DNA of 35,321 nt from an uncultured Acetatifactor sp. (GCA_947595925.1 CANQEV010000034.1:1-35321), one strand, 5' to 3'; positions 22,829 through 32,540 are shown, counted from the first letter of the stretch. Made by a program: numbers and translations. The notes: generated by a model not told the origin, from the sequence alone.

Positions 22829-23318
22829 GTTTCTTTTCCTCCAATCTGCGCTGTATCATTTTTCTGGCCCGGTGATAGGTAACGCAGGCCCAGTTATCGG
22901 TTTTCCCATAAAGATCGCCTATTTCTTTGAACGACAGTTCGCCGAATACACGCCACATGAATACTTCCTTGTATGGCTCGGATATGTCATGCAGGATTTT
23001 TCGCATTTGGCGGGCGTCCTCTTCTTCCTCGATCTGTGTATCGAGCCGTGCATCCGCAGCGGCAATATTCTGTAAATCTGATTCGTCGATACTTGATACT
23101 CGTCTGTTCTTTTTCAAGTATGTGTAATAAGTGTTTTTGGCAATCTGACAAAGCCAGACCCGCATATCACAGTCGCCGCGAAAATCATCTATGGAATTGA
23201 TGGCTTTGAAAAAGGTTTCGCTTGTGATCTCCTCTGCGATATGCTGGTTTCCCGAGAGCTGCCATACATAGTGATAGATCGGCTTGAAATAAGCGCGGTA
23301 AATCTGTTCAAACTCCAT
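22818..23318 (-). CDS. ECF-type RNA polymerase sigma factor
   Basis: 166-aa sigma-70 family protein with only regions 2 and 4. Region 2 (about 1-72) includes IAEEITSETFFKAINSIDDF; region 4 (about 105-160) includes YKEVFMWRVFGELSFKEIGD and the helix-turn-helix before TYHRARKMIQRRLEE. The linker holds an acidic run (EEEEDA). A strong AAGGAGGTGG site lies 9 nt before the ATG. The overlap with the anti-sigma gene and the VanZ gene behind it define a stress-response module. The group within ECF cannot be assigned by eye. Confidence 0.92.
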   Translation of the reverse strand: MEFEQIYRAYFKPIYHYVWQLSGNQHIAEEITSETFFKAINSIDDFRGDCDMRVWLCQIAKNTYYTYLKKNRRVSSIDESDLQNIAAADARLDTQIEEEEDARQMRKILHDISEPYKEVFMWRVFGELSFKEIGDLYGKTDNWACVTYHRARKMIQRRLEEKKHEK

Positions 23319-23342
23319 TACGCTACCACCTCCTTTCGCAAT

Positions 23343-23371
23343 TAAGACTTCGCAAGCCGAAAAATCTTACA
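23343..23371 (-). promoter_or_regulatory. possible autoregulatory ECF promoter
   Basis: TGTAAGATTTTT and GTCTTA separated by 17 bp, ending about 25 bp before the sigma gene start. No sigma-A promoter is evident in this gap, and ECF genes commonly transcribe themselves. Speculative. Confidence 0.25.
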
Positions 23372-23381
23372 ATTTTTCTAC

Positions 23382-23413
23382 AAAAAAACAGCGCCACTTT
23401 CTCAATGGCGCTG
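23382..23413 (-). terminator. terminator after the Na/Pi cotransporter gene
   Basis: Perfect 8-bp GC-rich stem CAGCGCCA / TGGCGCTG, 9-nt loop, then seven T on the minus strand, 21 nt past the stop codon. Confidence 0.87.
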
Positions 23414-23434
23414 TGCGAACGATCTGAAACCCCT

Positions 23435-25096
23435 CTACACCGTTGCCGCATTCTCCTCCGCCTCCAGGCTCTTTTCCTGGTCCATGATGGCGAACGCAAT
23501 GTTGGTGGCGTGGTCGGACACTCTCTCCAGCCCGGAGACGATGTCCGAAAAGATCATGCCGGCCTCCGGGGTACATTCTCCCCGGGTCAGGCGCGCCACA
23601 TGGGCCTTCTGGAGCTCCCGCTCCTTCTCGTCCACCTGCTCCTCCAGACGGATCACATCCTGCATGTGAGTGTACTCGCTCTTCACAAAAATATCCACGG
23701 AATACCGCATGATGGTGTTCACCATATCCAGCATCTCCCCCAGCTCCTTCTGGGCCTGGGGACTGATCACGATATTCTGCTCCTGGCGCTGTCTCGCGGC
23801 GTCCGCCACATTTTCCGCGTGGTCGCCGATCCGCTCGATATCGTTCACCACATGGAACAGAGCGCCGATGCTCTTTAAGTCCTCGATGGGAAGGGTGCTC
23901 TGGTTGATCTTTACGAGGTAATCCGTGATGGCATGGTTCAGGAAATTGATGTTCTTCTCCACCTCGTAGACTTCCTCGATATCCTCCTCATCCAGGGTGA
24001 TCAGCGCGTTCATGGCGCGGTTTAGGTTCTCGCTGGCAAGGGAAGCCATGCGGTCCAGCTCCTTGATCACTTCCACAACGGCGGTGGCGGGGTTGAACAC
24101 CACCTTCTCGCCGATATATTTCAGCTGATAGCTCTCGCGATAGCCGATCTTCTGATCCTCGCCGGGCACGCAGAGACAGGCCAGCTTTACAATCCAGTTG
24201 GAGAAGGGAAAGAGCACGATCACCTGAAAGATCTTGATCAGCGTATGAGCGTTGGCCACAAACCGTCCGTTGTCGGAAGAGATGGCCCAGATCAGCTTCA
24301 CCACAAAATCCTCCGCCGCAAACAGGATCACATACAAAAGCACCGTACCGATCACGTTGAACCAGAAGTGGATCAGCGCCGCCCTCTTGGCGTCCTTTTT
24401 GCCGGCCAGGGAGGCCAGGAGCGCCGTGCTGCAGGCGCCGATATTACATCCCAGTATGATGTACAGCGTGATATGCAGGGAGAGCAGATCCTGATTGGCA
24501 AGCAGAAGGACGATGCTGACCGTCACGGAAGAACTCTGGATCACAGAGGTCAGGACCAGGCCCATCAGCGTCGCCATATAGGGATTTGTCAGGGAAGCCA
24601 GGAGGTTCACGATCAGGGGTTCCTCCTTCATCGCCGCCATGGAACTGGACATGGTGCTCAGCCCCAGGAAAAGAACGCCGAAACCGATGATGATGTCCGC
24701 GAATTTTTTGACTCTCTCCTGTTTGATGAACATGACCATCAGCACGCCGGCCAGCAAGATCAGCGGCGCGTATGCCGATAAGTTAAAGGAGACGAGCTGT
24801 GAGGTGATGGTGGTGCCGATATTTGCGCCAAAGATCACGCCTGCGGCCTGATACAGGTTCATCAGACCGGCGTTTACAAAACTGACGACCATTGCCGTAC
24901 AGGCGGAAGACGATTGAATGATCCCGGTAAATACGATGCCGACGAGCATGCCGGAAAAACGGTTGGTAGTGAAGATCTCCAGAATACGCCTGAGCTTCGC
25001 GCCCGCCACCTTCTCGATGGAGTCGCTCATCACCCTCATGCCGAACAGAAACAGGCCGAGACCGCCCGCCATGCTCAAAAGAATCGCGCTGTTCAT
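23435..25096 (-). CDS. Na/Pi cotransporter family protein with PhoU-like tail
   Basis: 553-aa membrane protein of the NptA/YjbB group, expected to move phosphate with sodium. The two Na/Pi repeats each carry QSSS: IIQSSSACTAMVVSFVNAG (near residue 60) and VIQSSSVTVSIVLLL (near 190), followed by GANIGTT and GCNIGA. The C-terminal 200 residues are cytoplasmic PhoU-like helical bundles (VVEVIKELDRMASLASENLN, VVNDIERIGDHAENVAD, SGLERVSDHATNIAFAI) with the E/D-x3-D pattern that binds metal in PhoU. ATG start with AAGGGA about 9 nt upstream. It lies after ribF with a 163-nt gap and has its own terminator. The PhoU-like tail suggests a regulatory link to phosphate status. Confidence 0.93.
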   Translation of the reverse strand: MNSAILLSMAGGLGLFLFGMRVMSDSIEKVAGAKLRRILEIFTTNRFSGMLVGIVFTGIIQSSSACTAMVVSFVNAGLMNLYQAAGVIFGANIGTTITSQLVSFNLSAYAPLILLAGVLMVMFIKQERVKKFADIIIGFGVLFLGLSTMSSSMAAMKEEPLIVNLLASLTNPYMATLMGLVLTSVIQSSSVTVSIVLLLANQDLLSLHITLYIILGCNIGACSTALLASLAGKKDAKRAALIHFWFNVIGTVLLYVILFAAEDFVVKLIWAISSDNGRFVANAHTLIKIFQVIVLFPFSNWIVKLACLCVPGEDQKIGYRESYQLKYIGEKVVFNPATAVVEVIKELDRMASLASENLNRAMNALITLDEEDIEEVYEVEKNINFLNHAITDYLVKINQSTLPIEDLKSIGALFHVVNDIERIGDHAENVADAARQRQEQNIVISPQAQKELGEMLDMVNTIMRYSVDIFVKSEYTHMQDVIRLEEQVDEKERELQKAHVARLTRGECTPEAGMIFSDIVSGLERVSDHATNIAFAIMDQEKSLEAEENAATV

Positions 25097-25166
25097 ACTT
25101 TTTTCCCTTCGTGTGCTGTAACCTGATGCATACTTAATGTTTCATCGTTTTGTCCATACATCTTCC

Positions 25167-25195
25167 ATTGTACGGGAAACGCGCCGAATATACAA
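25167..25195 (-). promoter_or_regulatory. weak promoter candidate of the Na/Pi gene
   Basis: TTGTAT, 17-bp spacer, TACAAT. The -35 matches only three positions. No other candidate in the gap is better. Confidence 0.25.
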
Positions 25196-25259
25196 TATCC
25201 TTTTTTCTAAAATTTTATCGGTTATCCGTCTGGTTTTTTGCAATTTGCCACATACCGGC

Positions 25260-26174
25260 TCAAGAACGCCTCCGGCCGGCGGCAATATCCTGCCGCAGCT
25301 GCTCCTTCAGGGCCTCCAAATCCGGAAACTTCCTTTCCGGCCGGCGGAACTTCTGGAGACTGACCTGGATCTCCCGGCCGTAGATCTCCTCCTGGAAATC
25401 GTATAGATAAGATTCCACGCCCACCTGTTCCCGGCCGCTGACCGTGGGTTTCCGCCCCACATTGCTGACGGCGGGATATTCCCTCTCTCCCACCTTCACC
25501 CTGGAAAAGTACACGCCAAAGGGCGGAAGCAGCTTGTCCTCCGGCGGGAGCAGGTTCACCGTGGGAAAGCCCAGGGTCCTTCCGATCCGGTGCCCGTGCT
25601 GTACGGTCCCGGACACCATATAGTCCTCCCCCAGAAGCTCTCCCGCCCGCTCCATCTCCCCTCTCTCCAAAAGGGCCCGGATCCGGGTGGAGCTGACCTC
25701 CTCTCCTCCGGCGCATACCTTCGGTATGATCCGGACCGTCAGACTAAGCTCCGGGGCAAGTTTTTCCAGAAGCGCCGCGTTTCCGGCGCCGTTTTTCCCA
25801 AAAGAGAGATCCTCCCCTGCGGCGATGAATCTCCCCCTTAAAGACCTGGCCAGGATCTCCCGGGCAAAACTTTCCGGCTCCATGGCCGCCGTCTCCCGGT
25901 CCATGGGGAATTCCACCAGCACATCCACTCCAAGCTCCTGAAAGATCTTTCTTTTTTCCTCCCGGGTGGTGAGGACCTTTTCATCCCCCCGGCCAAAGAG
26001 TACGGCGGGAGAGGGATCAAAAGTAAAGACGCAGGCGGCAAGCCCCGTCTTCTTCTGCTCCAGGATCTCTTTCAAGAGTCTCCTGTGCCCGATGTGGACG
26101 CCGTCAAACTTCCCGACGGCGACAGCGGCATCCCTGTGCAGTTGAAATTCTTTCTGTCCCGCAATGATCTCCAA
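25260..26174 (-). CDS. ribF: bifunctional riboflavin kinase/FAD synthetase
   Basis: Makes FMN and then FAD from riboflavin. The 304-aa product has the N-terminal nucleotidyltransferase with AVGKFDGVHIGHRRLL (19-34) and EVSSTRIRALLERGE, and the C-terminal flavokinase with GTVQHGHRIGRTLGFPTVNL and GVYFSRVKVGEREYPAVSNVG. The start codon is TTG with GAGGGA 7 nt upstream; no ATG fits the family N-terminus. It closes the nusA-infB cluster, 102 nt after truB, the common Firmicutes order. No FMN riboswitch is visible near it. Confidence 0.94.
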   Translation of the reverse strand: MEIIAGQKEFQLHRDAAVAVGKFDGVHIGHRRLLKEILEQKKTGLAACVFTFDPSPAVLFGRGDEKVLTTREEKRKIFQELGVDVLVEFPMDRETAAMEPESFAREILARSLRGRFIAAGEDLSFGKNGAGNAALLEKLAPELSLTVRIIPKVCAGGEEVSSTRIRALLERGEMERAGELLGEDYMVSGTVQHGHRIGRTLGFPTVNLLPPEDKLLPPFGVYFSRVKVGEREYPAVSNVGRKPTVSGREQVGVESYLYDFQEEIYGREIQVSLQKFRRPERKFPDLEALKEQLRQDIAAGRRRS

Positions 26175-26276
26175 AAGTTTTCCCTCGCCTAAATCCTTTG
26201 CCCTGTCAGCGACATGTCCCGAACCGTTCTATCCGGGCATTTATTCCGTCGCCTGCCAGTGGGTCCCACAGAACCC

Positions 26277-27197
26277 TCACCCGATAAACATCTTCACCGG
26301 CTGGTATCTCCGGCTCTGGGGAGAATATTCGTAAATTCCAAGAAACTCCCCCCGGGAGGTACACATGCGCACCCAGCCGTCATGTCTTTTTTCCCTCGGT
26401 CCCTCTTCGTCCGCCCCTTCTGTCTCCGCAGCCTCCAAGGGAACCGGGTTCCCGTTTCGAAGCATTTTGTCAGCCTCCGGGCGAACGCGGAGGCGGGGCT
26501 TGTCCTCAAAAACTTTCTCCACCGGACAGAGTACCCTTTCCAGGCCCCCCTTGTCACGGACCTCTTCCAGCTGCGCAAGCGTCAGGGCTTCCTCTTTCCG
26601 GAAGTTTCCCACCCTCGTCCTCTCCAGAGACCGCATGGTGCCGCCGCAGCCCAGTTTCTCCCCGATATCGGCGCAGAGGGTGCGGATATAAGTGCCCTTG
26701 GAGCAGACCACCCGCATCCGGACCACAGGCAGCTCCATCTCCAGGATCTCCAGCTCCAGAATCTCCACGCGCCTTGCCGCACGCTCCACCTCCACGCCGG
26801 CTCTCGCCAGCTCGTAAAGCTTTTTCCCGTTCACCTTCAGCGCCGAATACATGGGGGGCACCTGGTCATAGGGTCCCAGAAAGCTCAAAGCCGCCCTGCG
26901 GACTTCCTCCCCGGAAACCGTGACGGGCCTCCTCTCCAGTTCCGTCCCCGTGGTGTCCTGGGTGTCCGTGACGACGCCCAAAAGAAGCTCTGTCACATAC
27001 TCCTTGTCCTTGTCGGCGAGCATGTCGCAGAGCTTTGTACCCGTTCCCAGGCACACCGGCAGGACGCCGACAGCCGCAGGGTCCAGCGTCCCTGTATGTC
27101 CGATTTTTTTCTGTCCGCAGATCCCCCGCATCTTCGCCACCACGTCGTGGGAGGTAAAGCCGGGTTCCTTATATACATTGATGATTCCATTCAGCAT
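26277..27197 (-). CDS. truB: tRNA pseudouridine(55) synthase TruB
   Basis: Isomerises U55 in the T-loop of most tRNAs. The 306-aa product has the TruB motif KIGHTGTLDPAAVGVLP with catalytic Asp39, the YSALKVNGKKLYELARAG segment and CSKGTYIRTLCADIG. The C-terminal domain is PUA-like, with an acidic low-complexity stretch (ETEGADEEGPREKRH) before its last strand. AAGGAG lies 8 nt before the ATG, and only 12 nt separate it from nrnA. Confidence 0.96.
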   Translation of the reverse strand: MLNGIINVYKEPGFTSHDVVAKMRGICGQKKIGHTGTLDPAAVGVLPVCLGTGTKLCDMLADKDKEYVTELLLGVVTDTQDTTGTELERRPVTVSGEEVRRAALSFLGPYDQVPPMYSALKVNGKKLYELARAGVEVERAARRVEILELEILEMELPVVRMRVVCSKGTYIRTLCADIGEKLGCGGTMRSLERTRVGNFRKEEALTLAQLEEVRDKGGLERVLCPVEKVFEDKPRLRVRPEADKMLRNGNPVPLEAAETEGADEEGPREKRHDGWVRMCTSRGEFLGIYEYSPQSRRYQPVKMFIG

Positions 27198-27209
27198 GCC
27201 GGACTCTCC

Positions 27210-28166
27210 TTACTGCGCCTTCTTCAGCTCCCTCTCGATCTCGGCCGAGAGATTGTTCACACAGTCGTAGAACGTCCCCTTCATCGTGCAGCCCGCCGCC
27301 CTGGCGTGTCCGCCTCCTCCGAAATGGGAGGCCACCTGCGCGGCGTCCACCTTTTCATCCGTCCTCATACTGACTTTATACTCCAGCGGAGCGGATTCAT
27401 ACATAAAGATGGCGCAGCTGATCCCCTTGATGTTCCTCAGCTCGTTGACGATCCCCTCGAAATCCTGCTTGGTCACCTGATAAAAATCCATCGCTTTCCT
27501 GTCGATGACGCTGACGATGCAGCGGCCGTCCATAAAGCGGATGCTCTCCATCAGCGCCCTGCCCAGGATCTGCGCCTGAAGATAGGTTCTCTGATAAAAG
27601 GTCTCCTGGATGATCCGGTAAAAGTCAAAGCCAAAGCTGATCAGATGCGCCGCTTTTCTCATGGTGTCCGGCGTGGTGTTGGAATACTGGAACACCCCCG
27701 TATCGTGGGCCATTCCCACATAGAGGATCTTTGCCAGCTCCCTGTCCAGACTGTCCTTGTCGATCAGATCATAGATCAGCTCGCAGGTGGAACCCACCTG
27801 GGGCTGCACATAGTTCACCGTGCCGCTGCCGGGCACATTGGTGATGTGGTGGTCGATGTTGACGGTCTTTGCCGCCGCCCTGGCATACTTCGCCCCGTCC
27901 ATAAGCCGGTCCAGGCTGCAGTCCAGAATGAAGAACACGTCAAAAGCCTCCTGCTCCGGAAAATCCGTGACGATATCCTCATACCCCGCCAGCTCCGCAA
28001 AGACAGGATTCGGTTTCTCCAAAAAAACCGTCACCTGAGCCTCCGGCATTTTTTTCTTCAGATAATACCGCAGTGACAGACAGGCTCCCACACTGTCCCC
28101 GTCCGGCTTTGCGTGGCCGCCGATGCCTATGCGCTTTGCTTCCGCGCACTCCTTTAACAAATCCAT
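27210..28166 (-). CDS. nrnA: DHH-family bifunctional oligoribonuclease/pAp phosphatase NrnA
   Basis: Degrades very short RNA oligonucleotides and 3'-phosphoadenosine 5'-phosphate. The 318-aa product has DHH motif I in GGHAKPDGDSVGACLSL (16-32), the DHH motif itself in VNIDHHITN, and the DHHA1 motif FGGGGHARAAGCTM near the end. These supply the Mn-binding His and Asp residues and the substrate-binding glycine loop. It sits between rbfA and truB as in other Firmicutes. AAGG is about 11 nt before the ATG. Confidence 0.93.
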   Translation of the reverse strand: MDLLKECAEAKRIGIGGHAKPDGDSVGACLSLRYYLKKKMPEAQVTVFLEKPNPVFAELAGYEDIVTDFPEQEAFDVFFILDCSLDRLMDGAKYARAAAKTVNIDHHITNVPGSGTVNYVQPQVGSTCELIYDLIDKDSLDRELAKILYVGMAHDTGVFQYSNTTPDTMRKAAHLISFGFDFYRIIQETFYQRTYLQAQILGRALMESIRFMDGRCIVSVIDRKAMDFYQVTKQDFEGIVNELRNIKGISCAIFMYESAPLEYKVSMRTDEKVDAAQVASHFGGGGHARAAGCTMKGTFYDCVNNLSAEIERELKKAQ

Positions 28167-28245
28167 GGTTCACTTTACCTTGCCTTTCTAAAATAAAGCC
28201 CCCTCTAAAAATGTTTTTGCCGCCCCTGCCGCTTTCTCCGAAAAT

Positions 28246-28689
28246 TCACTCTTCCGCTTCCCCGTCCGGATCCTCCGTCGTCTCTTCAGTCTGGCTGCCC
28301 GGCTCTTCATCCCCTCTGCCGGCGGCGGCCGCCCTGTCCACGGCCATGACCTCGTCGATCCTGTGGGACATATTGACTCCGTAAGCGATGGACTGATCCA
28401 TCACAAAGGTAATCTCCGGGGTGTTCCGCAGGTTGACAGCCTTCGCCAGCTGTCTGCGGATATACCCCATGGCGCTGTTTAGGCCCTCCAGGGTCTTTTC
28501 ACAGGCTTCCTGGCCTCCCAGCACGCTGATCCAGGCCTTGCAGCTCTTCAAATCCGGAGCGACTTCCACCGCAACCACGCTGGTCCAGGGGCTGATCCTG
28601 GGATCCTTGATATCGCTGCGGATGATCTCCGCCAGGGTCTTCTGCACTTCCCCGTTGATACGAGTATTTTTTACACTGTTTTTCCTCAT
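28246..28689 (-). CDS. rbfA: 30S ribosome-binding factor A
   Basis: Late 30S maturation and cold-shock factor that binds near helix 1 of 16S rRNA. The 147-aa product starts MRKNSVKNTRINGEVQ and shows the KH-like fold motif ISPWTSVVAVEVAPDLKSCKAWISVLG, and LRNTPEITFVMDQSIAYG. The last 30 residues are an acidic tail (GDEEPGSQTEETTEDPDGEAEE) beyond the folded domain. The start lies one nt after the infB stop, with GGAGG inside the end of infB. A longer open frame adds 26 Trp/Arg-rich residues read out of infB and is rejected. Confidence 0.94.
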   Translation of the reverse strand: MRKNSVKNTRINGEVQKTLAEIIRSDIKDPRISPWTSVVAVEVAPDLKSCKAWISVLGGQEACEKTLEGLNSAMGYIRRQLAKAVNLRNTPEITFVMDQSIAYGVNMSHRIDEVMAVDRAAAAGRGDEEPGSQTEETTEDPDGEAEE

Positions 28690-28690
28690 T

Positions 28691-31600
28691 CTACCTGGGC
28701 ACCTCCACCATGACGTAGGCTTCCACGATATCCATCTCCTGCATCTGGTCGAATCCCTCAAACACAAGACCGCACTCGAATCCGGCCTTGACCTCCTTCA
28801 CATCATCCTTGAAACGCTTTAAGGAAGCCAGAGCGCCTTCGTAGATCTGCTCGCCCTCCCGGGTGATACGGATCTTGCAGTCTCTCTGGAACTGACCGTC
28901 CAGCACATAGGAACCTGCGATATTGCCGATCGCCGAAGCACGGAATATCTGACGCACCTCCGCGTGGCCGATAACTTTCTCCTCAAACACGGGATCTAGC
29001 ATTCCCTTCATGGCGGCCTCAATATCTTCGATGGCCTGATAGATGACCTTATACAGGCGCACGTCCACGCCCTCTCTCTCCGCGGTAGCTTTCGCCGTGG
29101 CGTCGGGACGCACGTTAAATCCGATGATGATGGCGTTGGACGCGCTGGCAAGGGTCACGTCGGACTCGTTGATGGCGCCGACCCCGCCGTGGATGCACTT
29201 CACCACAACCTCCTCGTTGGAGAGCTTTAACAGGGATTGTTTCACAGCCTCCACGCTGCCCTGCACATCCGCCTTCACGATCAGATTCAGCTCCTTGAGG
29301 TTCCCCTCCTGGATCTGGGAGAACAGATCGTCCAGGGACATCCTGCTCTTGGTCTCCTCGATCATCTTCTCCTTATTCTGTGCCATGTAGGTCTCGGCAT
29401 AAGTCTTCGCCGTCTTATCGCTGTCGTGGGCAAGGAAGACCTCTCCCGCGCTGGGAACGTCGCTCAGTCCCAGGATCTCCACGGGCATCGAAGGGCCTGC
29501 CTCCTTTAAGCGTCTGCCCTTGTCGTCCACCATGGCCCTCACCTTGCCGTGGGCCGCTCCGGCGGAGATAAAGTCTCCCACATGAAGGGTTCCCTTCTGC
29601 ACCAGCACGGTAGCCACAGGCCCCCGGCCCTTATCCAGCTCCGCCTCGATCACGAGGCCCCTGGCCTTTCTGTCGGGATTTGCCTTCAGCTCCAAAATGT
29701 CCGCGGTGAGCAGGATGGTCTCCAGAAGATCCCCGATGCCCTGCCCGGTCTTCGCGGATACCGGAACAAACTCCGTGTTTCCGCCCCAGTCCGTGGCGAT
29801 AAGCTCATATTCCGTCAGCTCCTGTTTCACTCTCTCGATGTTCGCGGCGGGCTTGTCGATCTTGTTCACCGCCACAATGATCTCAATTCCGGCAGCTTTC
29901 GCGTGATTGATGGCCTCTATGGTCTGGGGCATCACGCCGTCGTCCGCAGCAACCACAAGGATGGCGATATCGGTGGAATTTGCGCCCCGCATACGCATGG
30001 CCGTAAAGGCCTCGTGTCCCGGCGTATCCAGGAACGTGATGTTCCGGCCGTCCAGGGAAACCGTGTAAGCGCCGATGTGCTGGGTGATGCCCCCGGCCTC
30101 CTTATCCGTCACATTGGTCTTTCGGATAGCGTCCAGAAGGGAGGTCTTACCATGGTCCACATGACCCATGACGCAGATTACGGGAGGTCTCTCAACGAGA
30201 GACGCTGCATCTTCCTCGTCCTCCTTCAGAAGTTCCTCGATCACATCGACCTTGACTTCCTTCTCGCAGAGGATCTCGTACTCCATGGCGATATTCTCCG
30301 CCTCCTCGTAGGAAATCTCCTGGTTCACCGTGACGACTTTTCCCTGCAAAAAGAGCTTCTTAATGATGGCCGCGGGCTGCTGCTTCATCTTTTCAGCCAG
30401 TTCCTTTATGGTGATGCTCTCCGGAAGAGTGATCACCTTGATCACTTCCTCCACGGCTTCCTCTTTCTTCTTCTCAGGCTTGATGAAGCGTCCGGGCTTG
30501 TTCTTTACAGCCTCGTCCTCTTCATACATATAGTCTTTCTTATTGCGCTTATCCTTCTCCTGGGAGAACCTTCTCTTATCTTCCTCCCGCTTCTTCTCCA
30601 TATCCTTTCCGGGCGCTTCGCCGCCAAAACCGCCGGCTTTGCCGCCGCGGCCGTCACGGTTTCCAAAAGCAGCGCCCTGGCCGGGTCTTCCTCCCTGGCC
30701 GCCGAAGCCGCCTCTTCCGTCCCGGCTGCCGCCCTGGTACTGTCCGGTCCTGCCTGCGCCGTCCCGGTTCCCATATTGCCCGCCCTGACGGTTGAAACCA
30801 CCCTCGCGGTTCCCATACTGACCGCCCTGACGGCCGAAACCGCCCTCGCGGTTCCCATACTGGCCGCCCTGACGACCGAAACCGCCCTCACGGTTCCCAT
30901 ACTGACCGCCCTGACGATTGTAGCCGCCCTCCCGGCCTGCAGTCTCACGGTTCCCGTACTGGCCGCCCTGACGGTTATACCCGCCTTCACGCCCTGCCGC
31001 CTCACGGTTTCCGTACTGGCCGCCCTGACGATTGTAGCCGCCCTCACGGACTGCTCCATCCCGGCCCCCGTACTGGCCGCGGTTTTCCTGAGGTCTGCGC
31101 TCCTGCGCAGGTCTGGACTGGGGCGCAGCGGGCCTTGCCTGTGCCGCAGGAGTCTCCTGTACCGCAGGGTTTGCCGTCCCCGCCGCATGGATTTCCTTCG
31201 GAGCCGCCTTCACCTCCTGCTGAGGTGCCTGGGTCTCCGGCTTTCTCTCCGGAGCAGGAGCCGCTTTCCTGGGCTGCTGCACATTTCCCGGCACCATCTG
31301 AACGCTGGGCGTAGGGGACGGAGGCGTCAGGGGCTTAATGGGCGTGTGGGGAGCCTGCTGGGGCCGGCCGCCGTTCATCCCGGGCCGATTCATTCCTCCG
31401 TTCTGCGGCCTGCCCTGGGGCATGTTTCCCCGCTGTCCCGGATTTCTGGAATTCTGGGAATTGTTTACAATGATGATCGTCTTTTTCTTTTTGGGCGGTT
31501 CTCCGGAAGGCGCAGACGCCTTAGGAGCCTGCGTCCCGGCGCTCTTTCCCTCTTCCGCCGCCCTGGGAGCCTGCTCCTTTACGGGCTGGGCCGCAGGAGC

Positions 31601-31879
31601 CTTTGCTCCCTCCGCTGCCTTGGAGGCCGGATCCTTTGCGGGCTGGGCCGCAGGGGCCTTCTCCCCTTTCCCTGCCTTAGCGGTTTTCGCCCCGGCGCTC
31701 TCTTCCTTTTTATCCTGCGCGCCGGAAGCATACGCCTTCCGGACCATCTGGGCCTCCGCTTCTTCAAGGCCGCTGGAGGCCGTCTTTCCCTCCACGCCGT
31801 TTTTCTCCAGGAAACCTAAGATTTCCTTGCTGTCTTTATTCAACTCTTTCGCGAGCTCATGTACTCTCATTTTCGCCAT
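28691..31879 (-). CDS. infB: translation initiation factor IF-2
   Basis: GTPase that places fMet-tRNA on the 30S subunit and promotes subunit joining. In the 1062-aa product (many bacterial IF2s are 700-900) a first IF2_N motif ([20 protein letters not shown]) opens the protein, then Lys/Ala/Pro-rich linker, a Gly/Arg/Gln/Tyr repeat zone (residues 279-372), a second IF2_N domain (about 477-542), the G domain with GHVDHGKT (572-579), DTPGHEAF and NKID, then domains II-IV. The start at MAKMRVHEL follows the family; an upstream TTG would add eight residues. The long N-terminal part is disordered and RGG-like. It lies 31 nt after ylxQ and one nt before rbfA. Confidence 0.97.
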   Translation of the reverse strand: MAKMRVHELAKELNKDSKEILGFLEKNGVEGKTASSGLEEAEAQMVRKAYASGAQDKKEESAGAKTAKAGKGEKAPAAQPAKDPASKAAEGAKAPAAQPVKEQAPRAAEEGKSAGTQAPKASAPSGEPPKKKKTIIIVNNSQNSRNPGQRGNMPQGRPQNGGMNRPGMNGGRPQQAPHTPIKPLTPPSPTPSVQMVPGNVQQPRKAAPAPERKPETQAPQQEVKAAPKEIHAAGTANPAVQETPAAQARPAAPQSRPAQERRPQENRGQYGGRDGAVREGGYNRQGGQYGNREAAGREGGYNRQGGQYGNRETAGREGGYNRQGGQYGNREGGFGRQGGQYGNREGGFGRQGGQYGNREGGFNRQGGQYGNRDGAGRTGQYQGGSRDGRGGFGGQGGRPGQGAAFGNRDGRGGKAGGFGGEAPGKDMEKKREEDKRRFSQEKDKRNKKDYMYEEDEAVKNKPGRFIKPEKKKEEAVEEVIKVITLPESITIKELAEKMKQQPAAIIKKLFLQGKVVTVNQEISYEEAENIAMEYEILCEKEVKVDVIEELLKEDEEDAASLVERPPVICVMGHVDHGKTSLLDAIRKTNVTDKEAGGITQHIGAYTVSLDGRNITFLDTPGHEAFTAMRMRGANSTDIAILVVAADDGVMPQTIEAINHAKAAGIEIIVAVNKIDKPAANIERVKQELTEYELIATDWGGNTEFVPVSAKTGQGIGDLLETILLTADILELKANPDRKARGLVIEAELDKGRGPVATVLVQKGTLHVGDFISAGAAHGKVRAMVDDKGRRLKEAGPSMPVEILGLSDVPSAGEVFLAHDSDKTAKTYAETYMAQNKEKMIEETKSRMSLDDLFSQIQEGNLKELNLIVKADVQGSVEAVKQSLLKLSNEEVVVKCIHGGVGAINESDVTLASASNAIIIGFNVRPDATAKATAEREGVDVRLYKVIYQAIEDIEAAMKGMLDPVFEEKVIGHAEVRQIFRASAIGNIAGSYVLDGQFQRDCKIRITREGEQIYEGALASLKRFKDDVKEVKAGFECGLVFEGFDQMQEMDIVEAYVMVEVPR
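30764..31045 (-). repeat. in-frame Gly/Arg/Gln/Tyr repeats in infB
   Basis: Six copies of the 14-residue core [14 protein letters not shown], or a variant of it. The first two copies carry a 5-residue spacer (EAAGR, ETAGR), so units are 57 or 42 bp. Copies are in frame and nearly identical, pointing to recent expansion. Confidence 0.92.
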
Positions 31880-31910
31880 TCTACTCTCTTTTCTCCTTTC
31901 CAAGCATCCG

Positions 31911-32231
31911 TCAGGCCTGAGTTTCCTGTTTCAGCTGCGCGATCACCGCAGCCGCCAGCCCCTCGTCACATATCGCCACAGAAGATCTCAGGTCTTTCCC
32001 GATCGCCCGGCCCAAATCTTCCTTCCTCCCGTACTCGAAAACAGGGACCTGATAAAACGCACATTTATCCCGGAAAAGTTTTTTCGTGTTTTCCGACGCG
32101 TCTCCGGCCGTCAGCACGACTTTCGCCTTTCCGCTTCTCACCGCCTCCAGCGTCTGAAATTCCCCGCTGGCGGCCAGCCGTCCCTTCATCGCGATTCCCA
32201 GAAGGGACATCACCTTACTCGGTTTCCCCAT
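31911..32231 (-). CDS. ylxQ: L7Ae-family RNA-binding protein YlxQ
   Basis: Small K-turn-binding protein of the L7Ae/L30e fold, found between nusA and infB in Firmicutes. The 106-aa product has the fold marks [39 protein letters not shown] and [22 protein letters not shown] start with AGGAG 8 nt upstream, inside the last codons of ylxR (17-nt overlap), so translation is coupled. Its cellular RNA target is not well defined. Confidence 0.9.
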   Translation of the reverse strand: MGKPSKVMSLLGIAMKGRLAASGEFQTLEAVRSGKAKVVLTAGDASENTKKLFRDKCAFYQVPVFEYGRKEDLGRAIGKDLRSSVAICDEGLAAAVIAQLKQETQA

Positions 32232-32487
32232 CCGCAAACTCCTTTTCCAGGGCATCGTAGACCTGCTCGGGGATACTCATCTTAAAGGACCTTTCAAGCC
32301 CTTTATTCTTCCTCGCCTGTTTCAGACAGGTCATGCTCTTACATAGATATGCGCCGCGGCCGTTCTTCTTCCCTGTAAAATCCAGACAGATGGAAGAATC
32401 TTCCGACTTCAGTACGCGCATCATTTCTTTCTTGCTCTTCATCTCCCCGCAGCCCACACACTGCCTCAAAGGAATTTTTTTCGCCAT
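32215..32487 (-). CDS. ylxR: YlxR family nucleic-acid-binding protein
   Basis: 90-aa DUF448/YlxR protein of the nusA operon. It shows the family pattern PLRQCVGCGEMKSKKEMMRV, then GRGAYLCKSMTCLKQARKNK near the end. The CxxC and later cysteines may bind metal. YlxR has been linked to RNA binding and to RNase P regulation in Firmicutes. The ATG at MAKKIPLRQC is chosen over an upstream frame start because the extension lacks family residues; the ribosome binding site (GGGAT) is modest. Confidence 0.92.
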   Translation of the reverse strand: MAKKIPLRQCVGCGEMKSKKEMMRVLKSEDSSICLDFTGKKNGRGAYLCKSMTCLKQARKNKGLERSFKMSIPEQVYDALEKEFADGETE

Positions 32488-32540
32488 GCCGATCCCATGC
32501 CTTTCTGTTTCGAAACGGCCTTTAGAAGTTCCCCTCAGGT

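Noticed and set aside
26214..28076. 620-codon open frame on the plus strand
   Set aside because: Antisense to truB and nrnA, both with intact catalytic motifs; the protein text is low-complexity.
28201..28260. Possible hairpin between nrnA and rbfA
   Set aside because: The GC-rich sequence gives no stem with a U-run, and operon continuity is expected here.
30764..31045. Regularly spaced repeats resembling a CRISPR array
   Set aside because: The spacing units are coding, in frame and almost identical throughout, with no unique spacers and no cas genes nearby.
29549..31819. 756-codon open frame on the plus strand
   Set aside because: Antisense to infB; its repeats ([14 protein letters not shown]) are the mirror of the IF2 repeats, and no ribosome binding site or domain is seen.
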